A stretch of DNA of 37,290 bases, taken from positions 14,349 to 51,638 of the forward strand of contig NZ_RAUX01000043.1 of NCBI RefSeq assembly GCF_013464485.1. Reading direction: 5' to 3'. The notes beneath the pieces were generated by a model that saw nothing but the letters and a program-made list of their open reading frames with translations, was not told where the DNA came from and did no database searches. Made by a program: the position numbers and the translations under genes. Source of the DNA: Stenotrophomonas maltophilia. GTDB taxonomy: Bacteria; Pseudomonadota; Gammaproteobacteria; Xanthomonadales; Xanthomonadaceae. Shown one piece after another: positions 15,610-22,761 of this stretch; the first letter of the stretch is position 1; each line of letters opens with the position of its first letter.

Positions 15610-16956
15610 TCAGATAGTCAGGGGAACCCAGCTACTGAGCTCGCCGCTATGCGCAGCGGGTGGGTTCACTTGAGGGGGGACGTTGCCATTCGGTCGCCAG
15701 TGTTCAGGCACCACCAGCAATCCACGCTCTAGATCAAAGGGCAACACCCAAAGCTGTAGTTCGGCGCTGAAATCAAATGCGGGAAGGGGCTGCGCGAATC
15801 CCGCGTGCTGCGGATAGACCAGCGCCATCTGCCCTACTCCACCCAGGTAGCGCTGCCCATAGGCAAACATTTGATAGAAGTCGGATTGTTTGAGCCCGTA
15901 CTTCTCACGCGCGTCGCTGGCCGTTGCATCCAGCACTTTCCACTTCGTATCAAGTACGCGAAGCTCATCGCCTCGTCGCAGCAGGAAATCTGGAATCAGA
16001 TTGAACCAGCTTGCCTCACCATGGCTGCACAGGTACTCCGACGCTGCGCCGCCAACCCGCCACTCCGGTGCGAACTGACGAGCGAGGCAAACGCCCACGT
16101 AACGCTCAAAGAGTCGCTCCATGGGGAACATCATGCTGGGGCTGCGCCAATCGCCTACCAGCGCCAATGGACTCTGGCCAGATAGAACGAGCTCACACAG
16201 CGGACGAACTTCGCGATAGTGGGCCATCAGCCGGTCACTGCCCCAGGTGCGTAGGTCGCTTGCCACCTGAGTGCTTCGTGGCACGCTAGCCATACGTGTG
16301 GACAGTTCTTGCGCCAGTCGCCAGGTCCCTGCAATGCGCGTACGCGCGCGCACGCGATCCAAGGCGACACGCAGAAGCCGGTTCTCCGGGCGGTCCTCGC
16401 TAAACACATCGTGCTCGATGTTGAAGACGTGGGCGCGGGTAGGCGACTGACGAAGCTGGCGCGACATATCCAACCGGCCGCGCAAGAACAGCTGCTCCTC
16501 CCGAACGCGGGTGTAGTCGAAGCGAAGCCCCCGCTTCAGCAACTCATCCAGTGCGGAGATGAATCGCCCCATGACCCATTCATTCAACGGCGTGTCGAAC
16601 AGGGTGACATCGGCCGGACTGCCTTCCCTCGGCGGAATGTCCAGGACAGTGCACAGCATGCGCCGCAGGAGCCGTCGGGCGCCGAGCGCATCGTCCGCAT
16701 GTGCAACGTGCTTCGGCAGTACCTCCAGCGTAGTGCCGTCAGGACACTCCATTACGCCCACGTACTGATCCAGACGAAGCCAGCGAGCTCCATCTCGCTG
16801 CATGAGCGCCGCCCCGCCAGCGCGCAAGCGCTCGAACTCGCCGCACAGCCAGTCAAAGGACGCCTGCGGCAGGAAGGCGGCATCCAGCCCCTCCTGCCGC
16901 GCGCCACCTTCCGAGACGCCGATGCGCGCGTACTCGCGAACGGTCAGCACGGCCAT
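15610..16956 (-). CDS. McrC-like nuclease subunit, module 2
   Basis: 448-aa McrC-family protein, paralogous to the one at 13149 but clearly diverged. The nuclease motif is IPDFLLR with Asp323, then VLDTKWK with Asp336 and Lys338. Shared family blocks are SEDRPENRLLRVAL, MMFPMERLFERYV and SDFYQMFAYGQRYLGG. The gene follows its McrB partner with only 3 bp between stop and start. Catalytic residues intact. The C-terminal 30 residues (NGNVPPQVNPP…) are an extension not seen in module 1. G+C is a little lower than in module 1. Confidence 0.87.
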   Translation of the reverse strand: MAVLTVREYARIGVSEGGARQEGLDAAFLPQASFDWLCGEFERLRAGGAALMQRDGARWLRLDQYVGVMECPDGTTLEVLPKHVAHADDALGARRLLRRMLCTVLDIPPREGSPADVTLFDTPLNEWVMGRFISALDELLKRGLRFDYTRVREEQLFLRGRLDMSRQLRQSPTRAHVFNIEHDVFSEDRPENRLLRVALDRVRARTRIAGTWRLAQELSTRMASVPRSTQVASDLRTWGSDRLMAHYREVRPLCELVLSGQSPLALVGDWRSPSMMFPMERLFERYVGVCLARQFAPEWRVGGAASEYLCSHGEASWFNLIPDFLLRRGDELRVLDTKWKVLDATASDAREKYGLKQSDFYQMFAYGQRYLGGVGQMALVYPQHAGFAQPLPAFDFSAELQLWVLPFDLERGLLVVPEHWRPNGNVPPQVNPPAAHSGELSSWVPLTI

Positions 16957-16959
16957 GGG

Positions 16960-19599
16960 TCAGTCCGCCTGACCGACGAGGATTCCCTTGTAGCTGGCCG
17001 CCTGTTCGAATGCCGCCTCATGGATGTACCAACTGGCCGTGTCCGGGGCAAGCTGGACCTCGGGCGCGAACAGTCGGTTCAACTGAAGCTCGCGCTGGCG
17101 CAGGAAGCGCTCGGCGTGAGGCTTGGCGTCGTCGTTCAGCACCCAAGCAATGCGACGCCAGTCTTCGAAGAAGTACTCCTGCAGCAACGGCAGAATGCGT
17201 AGCCGGAACGCATCGGCGAGTGCGGGCAGGTCCTTGGCGCCCATCAAGTAGGCATGACCGATCAGATGATCCCGGCCCAGCAGGACCTCGATGCGGCTGT
17301 TTAGGGTGCTTAACAGTTCGCCCACAGGAACACCTTCCACACTCCAATCGAGCAGCTCCGGCTGGGGCGGCATCTCAATGAAGCGGAAGCGTCGACGCAG
17401 CGCCACGTCCATTGCAGCAAGCGAGCGGTCCGCCGTGTTCATCGTACCAATGAGGTGCAAGTTGGCAGGCACAGCGAACTTTTGCTTGGAGTACGGCAAG
17501 CAAACCGACAGCGCCTCATCCATGCCTTGCCGCTTGCTTGGTTCGATGAGGGTAATAAGCTCACCAAAGATGCGGGCGATATTGCCGCGGTTGATTTCGT
17601 CGATGATGAGGACGTACGGCAGGTCGCTATGCTGCGCATCGATACAGAGCTCGAGGAAGACTCCATTCTCGACGCCATATTCGAGCACACCGTTTTCGCC
17701 AGCGCGAGCCTTCAGGCCTTCCACGAAGTCTTCATAAGCGAAGCTCTGATGGAAGGTGACAAAGCGGATGCGCCCTTCGTCGTGCAGCGTGTCGAAGCGC
17801 TGCTTCAGCGTGGCACGCGCGGCAGCCCCCTGCCCCCTTGTTGCGGCCAGCAGGTCCGGATCAAGGATCTCTAGTGCCTTGTCCACCACACCGTAGGTCT
17901 TACCTGTACCAGGCGGGCCGAAGAGGATGGTATTGGAGGGCGCGTGTATCACGGGCATGTCGTCGTCCTGTTCCACAGCTTCGTCTTCCTGTTCCTCAGC
18001 CTCGGCACCATCGCCTTGCTCATAGGCAATAGCCACCCAGAGGAAAGACTGAACATCGATCATGTCTGCGGGCGGCCAGCCGTCTTCAGATAGACGTGCC
18101 GCCAGTCGAGTGGATAGCGCACGGATGCGCTCCCACTCCTCACCGGTCATGCCGCCTTTGCGGAAGTCGAAGGTGGGATCGAGCAGGCCCAGCGCACGGC
18201 GCATCTGGCCAGTCTTGATGAAGAAGTAGCGCGTCGGGTCTTTAAGAGTGAGCAACAGGCTTGAGAGCGAGCGTTGGCCAGCTGGCTGCAGCGGTGTGCT
18301 TAGCTTGGACGAAGAGTCATTAAAGGCATCCAGCGCAGCATCGCCGCCTTGCCCTGAAAGCAGTGACAGGACAGCGCTACCCAGCGCCGCGCGATCGCTT
18401 TCCGGCAAGTCGGCCAGTTGCGCGACGATTCTCCAACCGACGACGTTCTGAGGTTGCGGATTCTCAGCGCCAACGCGGACTTTCAGCAGTTTGATCAATG
18501 CAGACCAGACTTCTTCTGGCCGCTCGCTACTGAGCGCCGGGAGCATGATCGCGTGGTAATGCTCTACCAACTGCCTCTTGTAGCTGGTTTCCCGCAGCAG
18601 GCGCTGGTCCTCGGAGAAGCCGCTGAAGCCAGGGAATCGCGCGAGGAAGCGCTCACGCAGGCGTGCATAGCCGAGCTCAAACGTGTCTCTGCCGCCCTTT
18701 CGCGCTTCAATTCGATACTGCCCACTGTTCTCTTGGACAATGAGCAGCGAGTCGCCGGCGACCACGCCAAGACGCCTAAAGGCAGGTGCAACCCTTGCAC
18801 GGATTCGGGCCGAGCCCGGCCCGCTGGCGCGCAGATCGGAGGTGATCTGATAGCCGTCGGGGAACGTGAAGGTCGCCTCTCGGCCTGAAGCTGCATCTGG
18901 GCGGCCGAGCATGGCTGCATCGAAGCCGGCCCAGTTTGGGTCAACAGAGATGTAGCCGTTGCGTATGGCGCCGTCTGTGAGCACCACTTCGTAGGTCAAC
19001 GGCCCGCTCGTCAGAGCGGGAGTGTTTGCGAGGGAACTCGTAGCTGCCGGCCGCAGAAGATTCTCGTCACCATCCTTCAGTCGTAGCTGGCGCGCGGAGA
19101 ACTCTGTTGAGGAAACGCTGGGGCGCCACTGCAGGATTTCGGTCAGGCTCTCACTATGACCGGTTCCAAGGTCGACCGCGTCGAACAGGCATGTAACAGG
19201 ATGCTCACCATCCATCGCCACGAAGTCGAGCCTTCCGCAGTAAACGAACGGAAGGGCATTTGATGCACCGCGGACCTTTGCACGCTTCCGAGCGAACAGA
19301 TAGGTCGGTGAACCGCCGGAAATCCTACGAATGATCGGGGAGCTCTGACTGTTCCGATTTTGACTTTCCCAATAGAAGTCCGTGCCCTCGAAGACGTCCA
19401 GATAGCTGGCTTCACCCTCCTTTTCGAGGGTAACAAATAAGAACACAGCGTTCTCAAGCTCTAGGATGCCGTCTGCCCAAGCTGTGCCATAGATTTCCGC
19501 GGGCACAGGCAATCCACCAAGGCGCGCGACATCCTGTCGGGAGTACTCGGAACCGACGCAAAATTTCTGAGCTTCGATCGTTAGGTTGATGCGTCCCAT
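16960..19599 (-). CDS. McrB-like AAA+ GTPase with DUF3427-like N-terminus, module 2
   Basis: 879-aa motor subunit. The McrB domain lies at about 545-860, with Walker A GPPGTGKT at 561-568, Walker B IDEINRGN with Asp667/Glu668, and GTMNTADRS at 718-726. The N-terminal 30-145 region holds FYWESQN (75-81), then TYLFARKR and PFVYCGRLDFV (117-127). This pattern resembles the DUF3427 domain found at the ends of some helicases, and it probably reads modified DNA here. A second beta-rich segment (about 197-305), with SARIRARVAPAFRRLG and DSLLIV, may be another DNA-binding barrel. A helical region and an acidic linker (about 525-545) follow. No clear Shine-Dalgarno before the ATG. Confidence 0.85.
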   Translation of the reverse strand: MGRINLTIEAQKFCVGSEYSRQDVARLGGLPVPAEIYGTAWADGILELENAVFLFVTLEKEGEASYLDVFEGTDFYWESQNRNSQSSPIIRRISGGSPTYLFARKRAKVRGASNALPFVYCGRLDFVAMDGEHPVTCLFDAVDLGTGHSESLTEILQWRPSVSSTEFSARQLRLKDGDENLLRPAATSSLANTPALTSGPLTYEVVLTDGAIRNGYISVDPNWAGFDAAMLGRPDAASGREATFTFPDGYQITSDLRASGPGSARIRARVAPAFRRLGVVAGDSLLIVQENSGQYRIEARKGGRDTFELGYARLRERFLARFPGFSGFSEDQRLLRETSYKRQLVEHYHAIMLPALSSERPEEVWSALIKLLKVRVGAENPQPQNVVGWRIVAQLADLPESDRAALGSAVLSLLSGQGGDAALDAFNDSSSKLSTPLQPAGQRSLSSLLLTLKDPTRYFFIKTGQMRRALGLLDPTFDFRKGGMTGEEWERIRALSTRLAARLSEDGWPPADMIDVQSFLWVAIAYEQGDGAEAEEQEDEAVEQDDDMPVIHAPSNTILFGPPGTGKTYGVVDKALEILDPDLLAATRGQGAAARATLKQRFDTLHDEGRIRFVTFHQSFAYEDFVEGLKARAGENGVLEYGVENGVFLELCIDAQHSDLPYVLIIDEINRGNIARIFGELITLIEPSKRQGMDEALSVCLPYSKQKFAVPANLHLIGTMNTADRSLAAMDVALRRRFRFIEMPPQPELLDWSVEGVPVGELLSTLNSRIEVLLGRDHLIGHAYLMGAKDLPALADAFRLRILPLLQEYFFEDWRRIAWVLNDDAKPHAERFLRQRELQLNRLFAPEVQLAPDTASWYIHEAAFEQAASYKGILVGQAD

Positions 19600-19852
19600 A
19601 TCTGAAGGATCGTTGGCCGAGATATGGATGCTAGTTGATTCGAGCCAATTGCGACACAGATTTCTTTTTCACGCCTGCAATTTTTTCTAATATTATCCTT
19701 TGAAATTCATCAGCAGCAGATGGAGGACCGAACTCTGCCGCCTCAGACACCGCCATCAGAGAGCAGAGCGCTTGCTGCCCACGACCTCAGCAATGTTGAC
19801 GACCGCAAGTCAAAATCAATTAAGAAACGAATAACAAAATGCAGCTCTAACT
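19600..19852. other. A+T-rich spacer between defence units
   Basis: 253 bp with no gene, visibly richer in A and T than its left neighbour. It contains T-runs and a TAATATTA stretch around 19688-19696. It separates the end of the ATPase-linked gene from the start of McrB module 2, both leftward. It probably holds the module 2 promoter, though I could not fix -35/-10 boxes. Confidence 0.35.
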
Positions 19853-20788
19853 CTATATGTCAAAATCGTTATGAGTTACCACGCATGAAAACTCAACGCC
19901 TTCCACAGAGCTCCAGTAATGCAGGTGATACTCATCATCTATATCGGATCTCCAAGCGAGCGCTCCATTAGAGCGTTTCACTTGGGGAGTATTGCCACCG
20001 CGCCCAGTTCTCAAAGCATGTATCGAGCGCTGATCTACTCCGGTAACGATTTCGGTGGCAGATCGAAGAAACCCACGCATTCTAGAGTCGTTTGAATAGA
20101 AACCCGAGGATCTGAGAGATGCCTCTAATTTCTCACCAATAGACCACTTCCGCTTATCGCCTGGAACTCTGTCGAAGGCACTCGACAAGCCCGTCTCCAG
20201 ATCTCGAATACGAATGAGACTACAAAGATCAGCTTCTAATCGAATTCTCCTTCCATCCGCAGCTGTTCGGCACTCCCCGAAATGCGGACCACAGAATTGC
20301 AGAACGTCTTGGTGGTCGGCGCCAACAAGCTCACAGCTAAATTCTGTCACGCCTTCTGGAAATCCGTCGGTGAGGACGCAGGGGGGATAACCAAGAATAC
20401 GATTTGAAATCAACGCCGCAGCAAATAGATCTACTACATGTTGCCCGTGACTCGCGCCGAAATAATCCCCTTGACGCTGCGTAACAGCATTATCTAGAAG
20501 AAGCGGCAAAAGGCCTCTATCCTCAATCTTTGGCAACTTATCTAGAATTGTTGTAACCATCTTGAAAATATCCCTTTTTGCAGCAATGCCAACTAGACTC
20601 TCAACATTACTCAAGGGAAAAACACCGTCCTCTTCCAGCAGGGCGCTTGCAGCTGCGGAAACTTCGCAACAAGCTTCATCCTCAATGATCCAGTCATAAA
20701 TACTCAGAAGCCTTGCAACGTAATCTACGCCAGAGGACTTGTCCGGGTGATAGGCAATCAACCAAGGATCCAAGAACGCCTCAGCCAT
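19853..20788 (-). CDS. unrecognised 311-aa partner of the DUF3696 ATPase
   Basis: No family recognised. Translation from the ATG at 20788 is favoured: GGAG is 6 bases upstream, and the start overlaps the ATPase stop by 8 bp. An ATG at 20803 is the alternative. The first 130 residues look helical (FLDPWLIAYH, YVARLLSIYDWIIEDE). The middle holds several Cys and His. The last 60 residues are basic and aromatic: HALRTGRGGNTPQ, WRSDIDDEYHLHYW and a terminal VVTHNDFDI. The clustering of Arg, Trp and His at the end suggests a small catalytic or RNA-binding beta domain, possibly a toxin, but this is only a guess. Low G+C, like its partner. Confidence 0.7.
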   Translation of the reverse strand: MAEAFLDPWLIAYHPDKSSGVDYVARLLSIYDWIIEDEACCEVSAAASALLEEDGVFPLSNVESLVGIAAKRDIFKMVTTILDKLPKIEDRGLLPLLLDNAVTQRQGDYFGASHGQHVVDLFAAALISNRILGYPPCVLTDGFPEGVTEFSCELVGADHQDVLQFCGPHFGECRTAADGRRIRLEADLCSLIRIRDLETGLSSAFDRVPGDKRKWSIGEKLEASLRSSGFYSNDSRMRGFLRSATEIVTGVDQRSIHALRTGRGGNTPQVKRSNGALAWRSDIDDEYHLHYWSSVEGVEFSCVVTHNDFDI

Positions 20789-22706
20789 TCTTTTCTCCGG
20801 CATCCTTGCCCTTAGTCATGCTCCTACGCTTTTCCAGCGATCGCCTCAGAAAAGCAGAGGTCCCTAGTTCAGACTCATCAAAGAATCCCGCCGGCCAGGA
20901 ATCAAGCGCCCCAAGCTCATCTATCGAAACCTGCTTGTAGCTTGAGCGGCCAGAATTCTTTTCTACGAAATATATCTTTACCGACTTGGACACCGCATCA
21001 CCCGAATCAGCCACGGCAAGATATCGGAGTCTATTTATAATATATTCGCTGTGCGTTTCAATTATGCACTGCTTGTTAAGCATCGTCATCGAAACAAAGA
21101 AGTCAGCAAGTCGCGACTGAACCCTTGGATGCAAATGAAGTTCAGGTTGTTCAAAGATTAGCGCAGATCCTTCATCAGCAATTAGTGCGAGCACTACTAT
21201 AGGCAACACCTGACTCACGCCCACTCCGACCTGGGTGAGGTCATGAGACAAATGAGTGCTGTCCGTCGAGATCCTCAAGCCATGACCCAATTTCCCGGAG
21301 TCGTTAGTAACAATATCACTACCAACACCCATGTAATCGAGCCAATCTTTAACTGCTTCGAAGAGCGAGACGGTCACCGGCTCCGTGACGCCTTCATCCA
21401 GAAGATTCCTGGAAGGAATGTAGGATATCTCGGTGTGGCGATGGGAATGCAGCACTGCAGCTGTAAATTCCCCTCTAAATCCGACATGAGCAGAATCTGA
21501 TGTTCCTGCGAGCGGATAGATGGGTTTGGGGTCCTCTCGCAAGGGACCTAAATAGCGGAGGCCAAACTTAAAGAATTCCTGTATATAGTCAGCCGCAGCC
21601 ATTAGTTCGTGCGATAGGGACTCATAGTCCAAACTAAGATGCGTACCACCACTCTTAAAAGCCGCAAGCAAGTCAATCTTGCGCGCCTCAAAAGCCGAAA
21701 TAATCAGAGAATAATCACTCATTGAGAGCCTGTCCCATGTAGCGACTAGGTCCTTTAATCGACGCGATTCCCTGAACTTACTCAACCCCAACTTGACCCG
21801 CTCGAACCATATTCTGGCAAGCTTAGTCCCGGGCGTCGGACTTCCCGGAAAAACAGATGCAAGTGCCTGCTCAATCGCGGATATCCCCGCGTCATTTATA
21901 GGCAATCTAGCCCGCCCCTCCAAAGAGTATCTAGAGTAACCCTGGCGTGAGAGCAGATAGGAGTATTGAGCCTGCGCGCGAGCCTCAGCCTCATCGAACT
22001 GAACGACCGTCGCCCTTGGAATAATATTCTGGACCACTGCACCAACAGTCCGCGTCTGGACAGTCAGACCTTCAATGCTGTGGCCGTAAGATGCGTCAAA
22101 GCGCTTGCTGACGACAGAGTAATTGAGCGCTCCTACAAATGCGGGGGTGGAGGAGGGCCTGCTTAATTCCTGAAGACCGGCCTTCTTATTTCCCTGCATA
22201 TCCCTTTTAATGGTTAGATGCTGAGCCTCCACACCTTCATTTACTTCCACCTGCGCAGATAGCTTTGTCATCTGCAGATTAGGTTGAAGTGCCAGCAGGT
22301 CAGACGATTGATCCCCTCCACGACCAGCGATCGAAAAAGAGAACTCCATTCCTAGTGGACCCAGATTTGTCCTGTTAAATGGACTGAAGCCTTGGGAAAG
22401 GTATCCGTTACCTGTGAATCTTTTATCGCTCGGAGCTTCAAGTTCGAATCCAACGAATATTTCGCCGTCCACTTCCGAAAATGAAACAAGATCGCCAAAT
22501 GAACCCAATCGAGCCATATGACCATTGAGAACAATCTGACGATTCGGAAGAGACGACTGCAGGGACTGCGCCGTCAGCAGCATGCTCTGGATTATTGAAC
22601 TTTTTCCGGAACTATTGGCTCCAGTGAACAGTGTCAACGGCGAGAGGCTTAGTTCAATCGGATCAACAACGGACTTGAATCTTTCCAACTTCCATGAGGA
22701 AAGCAT
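20781..22706 (-). CDS. AAA ATPase with C-terminal DUF3696 (COG4938)
   Basis: 641-aa ABC/SMC-like ATPase of the AAA_15/OLD-related group. Residues: Walker A GANSSGKS at 29-36, the signature-like VGVGVSQVLP near 495-505, Walker B LIFEQPELHLHP near 515-526, and the ETHSEYIINRLRYL switch near 545-558. The C-terminal block with SIDELGALDSWPAGFFDE is the DUF3696 hallmark (WPxGFF). No TOPRIM nuclease domain is seen, so any effector activity should come from the coupled downstream protein. GGGAG is 5 bases before the ATG at 22706. Base composition is far lower in G+C than aceE next door, a sign of transfer. Confidence 0.85.
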   Translation of the reverse strand: MLSSWKLERFKSVVDPIELSLSPLTLFTGANSSGKSSIIQSMLLTAQSLQSSLPNRQIVLNGHMARLGSFGDLVSFSEVDGEIFVGFELEAPSDKRFTGNGYLSQGFSPFNRTNLGPLGMEFSFSIAGRGGDQSSDLLALQPNLQMTKLSAQVEVNEGVEAQHLTIKRDMQGNKKAGLQELSRPSSTPAFVGALNYSVVSKRFDASYGHSIEGLTVQTRTVGAVVQNIIPRATVVQFDEAEARAQAQYSYLLSRQGYSRYSLEGRARLPINDAGISAIEQALASVFPGSPTPGTKLARIWFERVKLGLSKFRESRRLKDLVATWDRLSMSDYSLIISAFEARKIDLLAAFKSGGTHLSLDYESLSHELMAAADYIQEFFKFGLRYLGPLREDPKPIYPLAGTSDSAHVGFRGEFTAAVLHSHRHTEISYIPSRNLLDEGVTEPVTVSLFEAVKDWLDYMGVGSDIVTNDSGKLGHGLRISTDSTHLSHDLTQVGVGVSQVLPIVVLALIADEGSALIFEQPELHLHPRVQSRLADFFVSMTMLNKQCIIETHSEYIINRLRYLAVADSGDAVSKSVKIYFVEKNSGRSSYKQVSIDELGALDSWPAGFFDESELGTSAFLRRSLEKRRSMTKGKDAGEKNG

Positions 22707-22725
22707 GGCCACTCCCATTAAAGAA

Positions 22726-22753
22726 AAGGGGTAGGCGTTTCGGCCTACCCCTT
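22726..22753 (-). terminator. aceE rho-independent terminator
   Basis: AAGGGGTAGGC (22726-22736) and GCCTACCCCTT (22743-22753) form a perfect 11-bp stem with a 6-nt loop. Reading leftward it is followed by TTTCTTTAAT. It separates aceE from the ATPase gene downstream, so the latter needs its own promoter in a very short gap. Confidence 0.85.
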
Positions 22754-22761
22754 ACAATCAA

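Noticed and set aside
20781-22706. Reading the ATPase as an OLD nuclease or PARIS AriA
   Set aside because: No TOPRIM domain is visible, the C-terminus is DUF3696, and the downstream protein does not look like AriB (DUF4435).
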